A stretch of DNA of 64,000 nt from Hyphomicrobiales bacterium (GTDB lineage: Bacteria; Pseudomonadota; Alphaproteobacteria; Rhizobiales; Beijerinckiaceae). The position numbers and the translations under genes are program-made. Below the pieces are notes generated by a model. That model was not told the origin of the DNA, made no database searches, and saw only the letters and a program-made list of their open reading frames with translations. The stretch spans positions 43,934-107,933 of the forward strand of contig UBZM01000047.1 of assembly GCA_900470095.1 (NCBI GenBank). Reading direction: 5' to 3'. This document shows positions 34,286 to 43,389 of this stretch, in pieces (within the stretch, counting starts at the first letter, position 1; every line of letters begins with the position of its first letter).

Positions 34286-34549
34286 TCAGAAATCGCTTGC
34301 GATTCCCTTCACTTCCCAGTCGTCGTAGCGCACCGGGTCGAGACCGCCGCGACCGTTGAGCTCCTTGTCACGCTTTGCCGCCGCCGCCTTGGCGTCGATC
34401 TCGGCGCGCCGCTCCTGTGCTTCGGCCAGTGCGCGCTGCGCCGCCGGCGAAAGGCTCTTGGTCTGATCGGTCTCGCTCGTCGGGACCGCGGCTTGATCCT
34501 TGGCAAGGTCGTTCGGCATCGGCGCAGTGCTCTCTTGCGGGATCGGCAT
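34286..34549 (-). CDS. DUF1674 protein, succinate dehydrogenase assembly factor 4 (SdhAF4) homologue
   Basis: This short protein (87 residues from the ATG at 34549) ends with the family signature GGLDPVRYDDWEVKGIASDF, essentially the mitochondrial SDHAF4 C-terminus (RYGDWEKKGIxSDF). The first half is charged and low-complexity. SDHAF4 binds flavinylated SdhA and protects it before it joins SdhB. The sdhCDAB operon lies 28 kb away in the same window. An ATG at 34519 would give a shorter version. Confidence 0.85.
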   Translation of the reverse strand: MPIPQESTAPMPNDLAKDQAAVPTSETDQTKSLSPAAQRALAEAQERRAEIDAKAAAAKRDKELNGRGGLDPVRYDDWEVKGIASDF

Positions 34550-34632
34550 GGTCTTCACCACATAAGGCCGAAATCGGCATTCGGGGAGAGCCAATTCTCC
34601 ATCCCGGCCTGCAACAGACAAAGGGAACCAAG

Positions 34633-35559
34633 ATGAACTACGTCCGCACCGGCATCCTGATGGCCGGCCTCACCGCGCTCTTCGCCGTGGTCGGCTATCT
34701 GCTCGGCGGCGCGGGCGGCATGTTGATCGCGCTCGGCATCGCCGCCGCGACCAATCTCTACAGCTACTGGAATTCGGACCGGCTCGCGCTCGCCTCCCAC
34801 AATGCCCATGAGGTCGACGAGCGCAGCGCGCCCGAGCTCTATGGCATGGTGCGCGACCTCGCCGCGCGCGCCAATATGCCGATGCCGAGGGTTTACCTGA
34901 TCGACGAGGAGCAGCCCAACGCCTTCGCCACCGGGCGGAACCCGCAGAACGCAGCCGTCGCCGCGACCACCGGCATCCTGCGCACGCTGAGCTACGATGA
35001 GCTCGCCGGCGTGATGGCCCACGAGCTTGCCCACATCAAAAATCACGACACCCTGACGATGACCATCACCGCGACCATGGCCGGCGCGATCTCCTCGCTC
35101 ACCACCTTCGGCATGTTCTTCGGCTCGCGTGAGAACCGGCCGGGGTTGTTGGTGCAGATCCTGATTTCGGTGCTCGCGCCGATGGCCGCGATGGTGATCC
35201 AGATGGCGATCTCGCGGTCGCGCGAATACGAGGCGGACCGGCTCGGCGGCGAAATCTGCGGCAATCCGGTCGCGCTCGCCGACGCGCTTGCCAAGATCGC
35301 GGGGGGTGTCGCGCATATTCCGAACGAGACGGCGGAGGCCAAGCCTGCTACGGCCCACATGTTCATCATCAATCCCCTGAGCGGACGCGGCATGGATTCT
35401 CTGTTTTCGACCCACCCCGACACCGGCAATCGCATCGCCGCCCTGATGGAGCAGGCGCGCGCCATGGGTATCGGCCGAGGTCGCGATGCCGGCGGTTTCA
35501 CCAGCCAGGCCGCACGGAGCCCGTGGAACGGCTCCCACAAGCCCGGCCCGTGGGGCTGA
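34633..35559 (+). CDS. htpX: Membrane zinc metalloprotease HtpX
   Basis: The 308-residue protein has two N-terminal helices (about 5-42), the zinc site HELAH (VMAHELAHIKNHD), a second pair of helices, and the third ligand region SRSREYEADRLGGEICG. AAGGGA precedes the ATG. HtpX degrades misfolded membrane proteins in the inner membrane. It lies 1 bp ahead of rsmB and divergent from SdhAF4, an order seen in many Rhizobiales. Confidence 0.96.
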   Translation: MNYVRTGILMAGLTALFAVVGYLLGGAGGMLIALGIAAATNLYSYWNSDRLALASHNAHEVDERSAPELYGMVRDLAARANMPMPRVYLIDEEQPNAFATGRNPQNAAVAATTGILRTLSYDELAGVMAHELAHIKNHDTLTMTITATMAGAISSLTTFGMFFGSRENRPGLLVQILISVLAPMAAMVIQMAISRSREYEADRLGGEICGNPVALADALAKIAGGVAHIPNETAEAKPATAHMFIINPLSGRGMDSLFSTHPDTGNRIAALMEQARAMGIGRGRDAGGFTSQAARSPWNGSHKPGPWG

Positions 35560-35560
35560 G

Positions 35561-36922
35561 ATGACTGAACAGGACAATTTGCGCCGCAAACCGGCGCCGG
35601 CTCCGGCACGGCCAGCTGATGACGCACCGGGTCTGCCGGCGCGCCGCCTTGCGGCAAACCTGATCGACGAGGTGCTGAAGGCCGGCACCGCGCTCGACGA
35701 AACCTATGAGCGCATGAGCCCGGCCTTCGGGCTCGATGCAGCCGATGCGGCATTGGCGCGCGCCATCGCCATCACCGCCTTCCGTCGGCTCGGCACGATC
35801 CAGCACGCCATCAATGCGCGGCTCGAACGCGGCAGCCCGAAGAATTCCGGCCCGTTCGAGCCAATCCTGGTCGCCGCCGCGGCCCAGATCCTGTTCCTCG
35901 ACGTGCCCGATCACGCCGCTGTCGATCTCGCGATCCGCCATCTCCACGAGGATGCGCGCTCGGCCCGCTACGTCGCGCTGGGCAATGCGTTGCTGCGCCG
36001 GCTCGCCCGTGAGCGCGACGCCATCCTGACCGGAAGCTCCGCCCCCTTTGCCGATACCCCACCCTGGCTCGCCGAAAGCTGGCGCAACGCCTATGGCGAT
36101 GAAACGGCCGCCGCGATCGCAGCAAGCCACGCCGACGAGCCACCGCTCGATCTGAGCGTAAAGGGTGACGCTGCAGGCTGGGCCGAGAAACTCGGCGGCA
36201 TCGTGCTGCCGACCGGATCGGTACGTCTGCGCGAACGCTCGCCGGTGCCGGGCCTGCCCGGTTTTGCGGAAGGCGAATGGTGGGTGCAGGACGCCGCTGC
36301 GGCACTGCCGGCGCTGCTGCTAGCGGCCAAGCCGGGCGAACGCATCGCCGATCTCTGCGCCGCCCCGGGCGGCAAGACAGCACAGCTCGCGGCAGCCGGC
36401 GCCGCCGTGACCGCAGTCGATCGTTCGGCGCCGCGCTTGCGCCGCCTGCGCGCCAATCTGGAACGGCTCGGGCTTACGGCCGAGATCCTGGCGACCGACG
36501 CCGCAAACTGGCAGGCCGAGCCCTTCGACGCGGTACTGCTCGATGCTCCCTGCAGCGCCACGGGCACGATCCGCCGCCATCCCGATGTCGCTTGGACGAA
36601 GACGCCCGAGGATCGCGACAAGCTTGCCGCGCTCCAGGCCCGGCTCCTCGACGCGGCAGCGCGCCTGACGCGCCCCGGCGGCCGCCTGGTCTACTGCACC
36701 TGTTCGCTTGAACCGGAAGAGGGCGAACACCAAATCGACGCCTTCCTCGCCGCGAACCCGGACTTTACGCGCCTGCCGATCAAACCCGAGGAAATCGGCG
36801 GTCTTCCTGAGGCGATCAACGCCGCCGGCGACCTTCGTACCCTGCCCCATCAGCTGCGCGGCGAAACTCCGCGGCTCTCCGGATGGACAGGATTTTACGC
36901 AAGCCGTCTGATCAGGCTATGA
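35561..36922 (+). CDS. rsmB: RsmB-like 16S rRNA cytosine-5 methyltransferase
   Basis: The 453-residue protein starts at ATG 35561, right after the htpX stop. An N-terminal NusB-like RNA-binding domain (about 40-175: ARAIAITAFRRLGTIQHAI, LRRLARERDAIL) precedes a Fmu/Nol1 SAM domain with IADLCAAPGGKTAQL, LDAPCSATGTIRRHPD (conserved Cys in the PC motif) and the catalytic-loop YCTCSLEPEEGEHQ. It methylates a cytosine (m5C967 in E. coli numbering) in 16S rRNA. Confidence 0.93.
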   Translation: MTEQDNLRRKPAPAPARPADDAPGLPARRLAANLIDEVLKAGTALDETYERMSPAFGLDAADAALARAIAITAFRRLGTIQHAINARLERGSPKNSGPFEPILVAAAAQILFLDVPDHAAVDLAIRHLHEDARSARYVALGNALLRRLARERDAILTGSSAPFADTPPWLAESWRNAYGDETAAAIAASHADEPPLDLSVKGDAAGWAEKLGGIVLPTGSVRLRERSPVPGLPGFAEGEWWVQDAAAALPALLLAAKPGERIADLCAAPGGKTAQLAAAGAAVTAVDRSAPRLRRLRANLERLGLTAEILATDAANWQAEPFDAVLLDAPCSATGTIRRHPDVAWTKTPEDRDKLAALQARLLDAAARLTRPGGRLVYCTCSLEPEEGEHQIDAFLAANPDFTRLPIKPEEIGGLPEAINAAGDLRTLPHQLRGETPRLSGWTGFYASRLIRL

Positions 36923-36994
36923 CGAAGCCGGGATTCGCAGGGCGCGACCACGTCCTCCGGGACGATTCGCATCGGGACGGGGTGAGCGGGGGCA

Positions 36995-38722
36995 TTGAAC
37001 GGCTGGACTGAGCGTAGGGGGCTTGCCCAGGCGGCGATCGGTCGGGCTGCGCGGCGTACGCGTGGCCAGTTCGTCGGCGCCGCGCGCAGGCTCTGGCCTT
37101 TCGGCCATGTTCAGGCGACCCGTCTGCTCTTTGCTCCGCATGATTTGCGCACGGCCGATCCGACCACGGCCGGCGATATCTATTCCGGGTATTATGCCTT
37201 TGCCGGACGCACGCTGAGAACCCATGGCGAATCGCCCTTCGACTGCCTGCCGCCGAGCGAGGGCTGGTCCGAGGCTCTGTACGGCTTCTCATGGCTTCGG
37301 CATATGCGCGCCGCCGATACCGCGATCGCCCGCGCCAATGCGCGCGCGCTGGTCGATGAGTTCATCGACAGGCGGCACGACCGCAGTGAGATCGCGAAGC
37401 TGCCGGCAGTCGCCGCGCGTCGACTGATCTCCTTCCTGTCGCATTCGCCGCTCCTGCTCGAGGGCGCAGATCACGCCTTCTACGAGCGCTTCATCCGCCA
37501 TGTCGCGCGGCTGACGGAGCGGCTGACGCTGGCGCTGTCCGGCGCAGTCGATGGCGCAGCGCGGCTGCAATGCCTGATCGCGGTGACTTTCGCCGCGATT
37601 AGTCTCGACGGCCAGGAGCGCCGGCTGAGACGCGCCGAGGCCGCCCTGTCCGACGAGCTCGACGTCCAGATCCTGCCCGATGGCGGCCATCTCAGCCGTA
37701 ATCCGGGGCTGATCATCGAGTTGCTGCTCGATCTCCTGCCCCTGCGCGAGACTTTTGTCGCGCGCGGGCTCGAGCCGCCGCGAAGCGTGCTCATGGCGAT
37801 CGAGCGGATGATGCCGCATCTGCGGCTGTTCCGGCATGGCGATGGTTCGCTCGCCCTTTTCAACGGCATGGGCATTACCCCGCCTGATCTGATGGCGACG
37901 CTCGCGGCCTATGACGACGCGCGTGCCCGCCCGATCGAACATGCCGCCTATTCCGGCTATGACCGGCTCGGCGCCGGCCGCAGCACCGTGGTGGTCGATG
38001 CCGGTGCGGCGCCCCGTGGGGCCAACTCGGTCGAAGCCCATGCAGGCTGCCTGTCCTTCGAGTTCTCCAGCGGCAGCCAGCGCATCGTCGTCAATTGCGG
38101 TGCCAGCCGTTTCGGGCCTCCCGAGCTTCGGCTGGCCGCGCGCAGCACCGCAGCCCATTCCACGGTGATTCTGGCGGAGCGCTCCAGCGCCTCCTTCGGC
38201 CTCGTGCTCGGCGAGCACCGCATCACCGCCGGCCCCTCCGACGTGCGGGTCGCGCGGCAGGACAGCGAGGCTGGCCATGAATGGGTCGCGAGCCACGACG
38301 GCTATCGCCGCACTCTCGGCGCGCTGCACACCCGCCGGCTGCTGCTCAGCAATGACGGCACGACGCTGACCGGCGAAGACGAGATTGCCCTGCCCAAGGA
38401 AACGGAAGCGCTGCCGGCCGTGGCGCGCTTCCACTTGCACCCCGGCATTCGTGCCAGCCTGATCCGCGAGGGCGAAAGCGCCTTGCTCGCACTGCCCTCT
38501 GGCGAAGTCTGGGAGTTCGAGGCCTCCGGCCTCGTGGTCACGATCGAAGAAAGCATCTTTCTCGCCGCGGCCGACGGCAAGCGGCGAACCGAACAGCTGG
38601 CGATCCACTTCGATGCTGCCGTGACGCCGCAAGTCACCTGGCAACTGACCCGCGTCGGAACGGCACCCCGAGCCACGCGGCCGCACGAACGAGGCGGACC
38701 CGAGGCACAACTGCTGCTTTGA
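36995..38722 (+). CDS. Heparinase II/III family protein
   Basis: The 575-residue protein opens with TTG at 36995; no ATG lies near in frame. An alpha-toroid-like N-terminal half (residues 80-300, with LYGFSWLRHMRAADT and ILPDGGHLSRNPGL) is followed by a beta-rich heparinase II/III domain (AAYSGYDRLGAGRSTVVVDAG, HAGCLSFEFSSGSQRIVVNCG, RSTAAHSTVIL). Members act on uronic-acid polysaccharides, but this cytosolic-looking Rhizobiales form, found between rsmB and purH, has no established substrate. No signal peptide is visible. Confidence 0.88.
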   Translation: MNGWTERRGLAQAAIGRAARRTRGQFVGAARRLWPFGHVQATRLLFAPHDLRTADPTTAGDIYSGYYAFAGRTLRTHGESPFDCLPPSEGWSEALYGFSWLRHMRAADTAIARANARALVDEFIDRRHDRSEIAKLPAVAARRLISFLSHSPLLLEGADHAFYERFIRHVARLTERLTLALSGAVDGAARLQCLIAVTFAAISLDGQERRLRRAEAALSDELDVQILPDGGHLSRNPGLIIELLLDLLPLRETFVARGLEPPRSVLMAIERMMPHLRLFRHGDGSLALFNGMGITPPDLMATLAAYDDARARPIEHAAYSGYDRLGAGRSTVVVDAGAAPRGANSVEAHAGCLSFEFSSGSQRIVVNCGASRFGPPELRLAARSTAAHSTVILAERSSASFGLVLGEHRITAGPSDVRVARQDSEAGHEWVASHDGYRRTLGALHTRRLLLSNDGTTLTGEDEIALPKETEALPAVARFHLHPGIRASLIREGESALLALPSGEVWEFEASGLVVTIEESIFLAAADGKRRTEQLAIHFDAAVTPQVTWQLTRVGTAPRATRPHERGGPEAQLLL

Positions 38723-38822
38723 CGGCGGACAGGGCTTCGGGCACCGCACTTTGCATCCGGGGCCCAGCATGATAGGGCCCCCGCCAAGCTGCCTTCATTG
38801 CACTGCACACCGGATTGTCCCG

Positions 38823-40415
38823 ATGCCGACTGAGCTTCGCCGCGTCGAACGCGCCCTTCTTTCCGTCTCCGACAAGACAGGGCTGATTGAATTCGCGCGC
38901 GCCCTTCACCGTCTCGGCATCGCGCTGGTTTCGACCGGCGGCACTGCCAAGGCGATCGCCGGGGCCGGCCTGCCTGTCACCGACGTCTCCGATCTCACCG
39001 GTTTCCCGGAAATGATGGACGGTCGCGTCAAGACGCTGCACCCCAAGGTGCATGGCGGCCTTCTCGCCATCCGCTCGCATCCGGAGCATCAGGCCTCGAT
39101 GCTCGGCCACGGTATCGCGCCGATCGACCTGCTCGTCGTCAATCTCTATCCGTTCGAGGCGACCGTCGCCGCCGGCCGTTCCTATGACGACTGCATCGAG
39201 AACATCGATATCGGCGGCCCGGCGATGATCCGTGCCGCCGCCAAGAACCACAACGACGTCGCCGTCGTGGTGGATGCTTCGGATTATGCCGCCGTGCTCG
39301 GGGAACTCGAGAGCCAGAAGGGTGCGACCACGCTGACGCTGCGCCGCAAGCTCGCCCAGAAGGCTTATGCCCGCACCGCCGCCTACGACGCGGCGATCTC
39401 GAACTGGTTCGCCAATGAGCTGGCCGAGACATCTCCGGCTTACCGCGCCCTCGGCGGCAGCCTCGCCGAGACGCTGCGCTACGGCGAGAACCCGCATCAA
39501 TGGGCTGCGTTCTACCGGACTCCCGAGCAGCGTCCCGGCGTCGCCACCGCCCGCCAGGTCCAGGGCAAGCAGCTCTCCTACAACAACATCAACGACACGG
39601 ACGCCGCCTTCGAATGCGTCGCCGAGTTCGACCCTGCAGTCTCGGCTGCCTGCGTCATCGTCAAGCACGCCAATCCCTGCGGCGTCGCCAGCGGCAGCTC
39701 GCTGCTCGAAGCCTATGAGAAGGCGCTGGCCTGCGACCCGGTCTCGGCCTTCGGCGGCATCGTCGCGCTCAACCGCAAGCTCGATGCTCAGGCCGCGAAG
39801 AAGATCGTCGAGGTCTTCACTGAAGTGATCATCGCGCCCGAAGCCGATGACGAGGCGATCGCGATGATTGCCGCCAAGAAGAACCTGCGGCTGCTGCTGA
39901 CCGGCGGCCTGCCCGATCCGCGCGGCGGCGGGCTGGCGCTGCGCACAGTTTCCGGCGGATTTCTCGCGCAGGCCCGTGACAACGCCGTCGTCGACGACAT
40001 GGAACTTCGGGTCGTGACCAAGCGCGCGCCGAGCGAGGCCGAGCTTGCCGATCTTCGCTTCGCTTTCCGCGTTGCCAAGCACGTCAAGTCGAACGCCATC
40101 GTCTACGTGAAGGCGCAGGCAACCGTCGGCATCGGCGCGGGCCAGATGAGCCGCGTCGATTCCTCGCGCATCGCCGCCTGGAAGGCGAGCGAGGCCGCGA
40201 AGGCCGCGGGCGTTGCCGAGAGCCTGGCCAAGGGCTCGGTGGTGGCCTCCGACGCCTTCTTCCCCTTCGCCGACGGCCTGCTTGCCGCGGCCGAGGCCGG
40301 CGCCACTGCGGTGATCCAGCCCGGCGGCTCGATGCGCGACGACGAGGTGATCAAGGCGGCTGACGAGGCTGGCCTCGCCATGGTCTTCACCGGCCATCGC
40401 CATTTCCGCCACTGA
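38823..40415 (+). CDS. purH: Bifunctional AICAR formyltransferase / IMP cyclohydrolase
   Basis: The 530-residue protein starts at ATG 38823 (MPTELRRVERALLSVSDKTG). The N-terminal IMP cyclohydrolase domain has LVSTGGTAKAIAGAG, GGRVKTLHPK-like DGRVKTLHPKVHGGLL and IDIGGPAMIRAAAKNH. The C-terminal transformylase domain has RYGENPHQWAAFYR, VKHANPCGVASG and the Lys/His catalytic region. It performs the last two steps of IMP synthesis. The end FTGHRHFRH is family-typical. Confidence 0.97.
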   Translation: MPTELRRVERALLSVSDKTGLIEFARALHRLGIALVSTGGTAKAIAGAGLPVTDVSDLTGFPEMMDGRVKTLHPKVHGGLLAIRSHPEHQASMLGHGIAPIDLLVVNLYPFEATVAAGRSYDDCIENIDIGGPAMIRAAAKNHNDVAVVVDASDYAAVLGELESQKGATTLTLRRKLAQKAYARTAAYDAAISNWFANELAETSPAYRALGGSLAETLRYGENPHQWAAFYRTPEQRPGVATARQVQGKQLSYNNINDTDAAFECVAEFDPAVSAACVIVKHANPCGVASGSSLLEAYEKALACDPVSAFGGIVALNRKLDAQAAKKIVEVFTEVIIAPEADDEAIAMIAAKKNLRLLLTGGLPDPRGGGLALRTVSGGFLAQARDNAVVDDMELRVVTKRAPSEAELADLRFAFRVAKHVKSNAIVYVKAQATVGIGAGQMSRVDSSRIAAWKASEAAKAAGVAESLAKGSVVASDAFFPFADGLLAAAEAGATAVIQPGGSMRDDEVIKAADEAGLAMVFTGHRHFRH

Positions 40416-40495
40416 GGCGCGAACGGCCGCAAGGGCCGCTCTCGACCACGGGCGCGGCTTGGTCCTATTCTGCCGGCGTCGCGAGCGAGGCCGGC

Positions 40496-41674
40496 ATGAC
40501 GCAGACACATCAGCGGCGAACGCCCCTGCGGACGCGCGTCGCACACGAACACGCCAAGGTCAGCTTCGTCGAGCTGTTCTTCGACCTCGTCTTCGTCTTC
40601 GCGATCACGCAGATCTCGCACACATTGCTGGAGCATTTCTCGCTGCTCGGGCTCGCCCAGGCCGCCCTGCTGCTCGGCGCAGTCTGGTGGGCCTGGGTCT
40701 GCACGAGTTGGGTGACCAACTGGCTCGATCCCGACTCGACGTCGGTACGCCTGATGCTGTTCGTGCTGATGTTCATCGGCCTGGCGCTCACGACCTCGCT
40801 ACCGGGCGCATTCGAGGATCGCGGCCTGGTCTTCGCCTGCGCCTATGTCGCGATGCAGCTCGGACGCAGCATCTTCACGCTGCTCAGCCTGAGGGGCCGC
40901 AGCCCGGCCAATTACCGGAACTTCCAACGGATCTGCCTCTGGTTCGCGCTGTCCGGCGTGTTCTGGATCAGCGGCGGACTGGCCGATGGCGGTCTTCGTT
41001 TCGGCTTTTGGGCGCTCGCGCTTGCGCTTGAATATGGCGCGCCCTGGATCGGCTTCAGGGTGCCGGGCCTCGGCCGCTCCAGCACCGCCGAATGGGATAT
41101 CGAAGGCGCGCATCTCGCCGAACGATGTGCGCTCTTCATCATCATCGCGCTCGGCGAATCCGTGCTGGTGACGGGCGCCACCGCATCGAAGCTGGCAGCG
41201 ACGCTGCCCAACGCGCTCGCCTTCGGCAATGCCTTTCTCAGCTCCGTCGCGATGTGGTGGTTGTATTTTCATGTCGGCGCCGAGCGCGGCAGCCAGCGCA
41301 TCTCCACGGCGGAAGATCCGGGCTCGCTGGCTCGCAGCGCCTATACCTTTATCCCGCTACCCCTCGTCGCCGGGATCATCCTGGTTGCCGTCGGCGACGA
41401 GTTCGTGCTGGCGCACCCGACCGGCCATACCGAGCTCAAGGTAGCGACCGCCGTCATCGCCGGGCCGATCTTCTACGTGATCGGAAATCTGCTCTTCAAG
41501 AAGGCCACCGCGGGATGGTATCCGCTGTCGCATCTCGTCGGGCTCGGGCTGCTTGCTCTCTGGGCTCCGACGGCCGCGGTCCTGCCGCCGCTCGCTCTGA
41601 GCTTCGGTGCGACGCTCATCCTCGTCCTGGTCGCGGCCTGGGAAACGCTCTCGCTCCGGCCGAAGGAGGCCTGA
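40496..41674 (+). CDS. Low temperature requirement protein A (LtrA) family membrane protein
   Basis: The 392-residue protein has about ten to twelve hydrophobic helices and the LtrA signature near the N-terminus (KVSFVELFFDLVFVFAITQI), followed by WWAWVCTSWVTNWLDP and AERCALFIIIALGESVLVTG. The family was named from a Listeria cold-growth gene; its biochemical role is unknown. It is followed at 3 bp by a small membrane protein and then YbaK, probably one transcript. Confidence 0.9.
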   Translation: MTQTHQRRTPLRTRVAHEHAKVSFVELFFDLVFVFAITQISHTLLEHFSLLGLAQAALLLGAVWWAWVCTSWVTNWLDPDSTSVRLMLFVLMFIGLALTTSLPGAFEDRGLVFACAYVAMQLGRSIFTLLSLRGRSPANYRNFQRICLWFALSGVFWISGGLADGGLRFGFWALALALEYGAPWIGFRVPGLGRSSTAEWDIEGAHLAERCALFIIIALGESVLVTGATASKLAATLPNALAFGNAFLSSVAMWWLYFHVGAERGSQRISTAEDPGSLARSAYTFIPLPLVAGIILVAVGDEFVLAHPTGHTELKVATAVIAGPIFYVIGNLLFKKATAGWYPLSHLVGLGLLALWAPTAAVLPPLALSFGATLILVLVAAWETLSLRPKEA

Positions 41675-41677
41675 CGC

Positions 41678-41956
41678 ATGCATACGATGAAGATGCTCTC
41701 GGCCGGCTTTGCGCTGCTCGGCCTCCTGCTGTTCCTCGCGCCGCGGTTGAACCGCAGCGGCGCGCACCCGATCGCCTATGCGGTCAAACTGTTCATTCCA
41801 CTCTGGCTCGCGGTCTCGCTGATCAATCTCGTCGTCGGCGTAACCCGCGCCGGCTACACGTTTATCGAGGAGGCTCCCATCCTGCTCATCGTCTTCGGCG
41901 TGCCGATGGCGATCGCGCTGCTGCTGCGCTGGTTTTTTGGAAAGGCCTCGGCATGA
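41678..41956 (+). CDS. Small two- or three-helix membrane protein, unknown function
   Basis: The 92-residue protein is preceded by a strong AAGGAGG at 41663-41669. Hydrophobic segments lie at about 5-22, 35-55 and 64-86 (MLSAGFALLGLLLFLAP, KLFIPLWLAVSLINLVVGV, EEAPILLIVFGVPMAIALLL). I do not recognise a named family. It sits between LtrA and ybaK with a 4-bp overlap into the latter. Confidence 0.75.
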   Translation: MHTMKMLSAGFALLGLLLFLAPRLNRSGAHPIAYAVKLFIPLWLAVSLINLVVGVTRAGYTFIEEAPILLIVFGVPMAIALLLRWFFGKASA

Positions 41957-42420
41957 GTCTCGAATCGGTTCGCTCGTTCTTCGCGAAGCACGCGCCGGAC
42001 ATCGCCATCATCGAGACTGCGGAGAGCAGCGCGACGGTCCCTCTGGCCGCGGCGGCTCATGGCGTCGAACCCGCGCAGATCGCCAAGACGCTCTCGCTCC
42101 GGATCGGCGAGCGGGTCGTACTGGTCGTCGCGCGCGGTGACGCACGGCTGGACAACCGCAAGGCCAAGGCGGCCTTTGGCGGCAAGCCTCGCATGCTCGA
42201 TGCCGGCGAAGTCAGCGAGATCACCGGCCATCCGGTCGGGGGCGTCTGCCCATTCGGGCTTGCCTCCCCGCTGCCGGTCTATTGCGACATCACATTGAAG
42301 GCCTTCGACGAGGTGGTGCCGGCTGCCGGATCCACGCAGAGCGCGCTCCGCATCAGCCCGCAACGGATGGTGGAGCTGACCAAGGCCGAATGGGTCGATG
42401 TTTGCCAGGAGCTGGCCTGA
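41953..42420 (+). CDS. YbaK/EbsC family aminoacyl-tRNA deacylase
   Basis: The 155-residue protein has the YbaK/ProX fold: ETAESSATVPLAAAAHGVEPAQIAKTL, VLVVARGDARLDNRKAK with the conserved Lys, and GGVCPFGL (the GXXXP loop). Relatives hydrolyse mischarged tRNA such as Cys- or Ala-tRNA-Pro. It overlaps the small membrane protein by ATGA. A second, more divergent YbaK-type gene lies at 55673-56143. Confidence 0.9.
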   Translation: MSLESVRSFFAKHAPDIAIIETAESSATVPLAAAAHGVEPAQIAKTLSLRIGERVVLVVARGDARLDNRKAKAAFGGKPRMLDAGEVSEITGHPVGGVCPFGLASPLPVYCDITLKAFDEVVPAAGSTQSALRISPQRMVELTKAEWVDVCQELA

Positions 42421-42426
42421 CGGGCC

Positions 42427-43242
42427 TCAGCCTTTGCCGCCGACCCGCTCGATCAAGGCCATTGCGGCAGCCGGGTTGCGGATCTTGTCACCGCTGATGA
42501 CATACAAAAAGACATCGCGACCGCCCTGCGCTCCCGCGGGCGTCGCGACTGTCTCGAGATCCTTCGGCACCTCACCTTCCGCCCAGCGACGGGCGCGCTC
42601 GGCCCAGGCGTCGAGGTCCCCGGCCGAATAGCCGTTTGGTTCGGCCTCCTGCGTGCCCATGATGCGGCTATAGACGAAAGGCGCCGTCGGATCGGCAATC
42701 TGCGTGTATTTGGAATCCGCTGCGGTGACGACCGCAACGCCGTATTCGCGCAGCAGCGCGACGAAGTCCGGGGAGCGAAAACTGTCATGGCGAACCTCGA
42801 CGGCGTGGCGGAGCGCGCGGCCTTCGACGGATTTCGGCAGCAGCTTCAGGAAAGCCTCGAAATCCACCGGGTCGAAAGCCTTGGTCGGCATGAACTGCCA
42901 GTTGATCGGGCCGAGCTTCTCCTTGAGCTCCAGCACGCCGCCCGTGATGAATTTCTCGATCGAGGGGCCAGCTTCCGCGAGCACCCGGCGGTTGGTGATG
43001 TAGCGTGACCCCTTCAACGAGAAGACGAAGCCATCTGGCGTCTCCTCGCGCCATTTGGCGAAGCTCTCGGGCTTCTGCGAACCGTAATAGGTGCCGTTGA
43101 TCTCGATCGAACTCAGCTTGCTGCTGGCATATTCGAGCTCGCGCTTCTGCGAGAGACCGTCCGGGTAGAAGCTGCCGCGCCAAGGCTCGAAAACCCAGCC
43201 TCCGATGCCGATCCTGATGGCGCCCTTTGCTGCTGCGGACAT
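42427..43242 (-). CDS. DUF72 domain-containing protein
   Basis: The 271-residue protein begins at the ATG at 43242 (MSAAAKGAIRIG). The DUF72 TIM-barrel motifs are present: IGIGGWVFEPWRGSFYP, LSSIEINGTYYGSQKPESFAKW, FVFSLKGSRYITN, LGPINWQFMPT and VEVRHDSF. Function is unknown. An in-frame start at 43293 is possible but unlike homologues. It is convergent with ybaK, 6 bp apart. Confidence 0.9.
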   Translation of the reverse strand: MSAAAKGAIRIGIGGWVFEPWRGSFYPDGLSQKRELEYASSKLSSIEINGTYYGSQKPESFAKWREETPDGFVFSLKGSRYITNRRVLAEAGPSIEKFITGGVLELKEKLGPINWQFMPTKAFDPVDFEAFLKLLPKSVEGRALRHAVEVRHDSFRSPDFVALLREYGVAVVTAADSKYTQIADPTAPFVYSRIMGTQEAEPNGYSAGDLDAWAERARRWAEGEVPKDLETVATPAGAQGGRDVFLYVISGDKIRNPAAAMALIERVGGKG

Positions 43243-43389
43243 GACGGTTCCTCGTTCAAGCTGGCTGGGGGCATTCTTGTCGCAAACGGGCATTCAGGCC
43301 ACCCGTTTTCAGACAGTGTCGCGTCCCTGTATCGCAGTATCGTGGCCAAACGGCTTGTCAGCGCCTGTCAGCAGAGGTTCGGCCCGGCC

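Noticed and set aside
37289..38770. 493-codon minus-strand frame opposite the heparinase gene
   Set aside because: Shadow frame without motifs or ribosome site.
38634..40544. 636-codon open frame on the minus strand opposite purH
   Set aside because: Antisense shadow of purH and the ends of its neighbours; composition is low-complexity and there is no recognisable domain.
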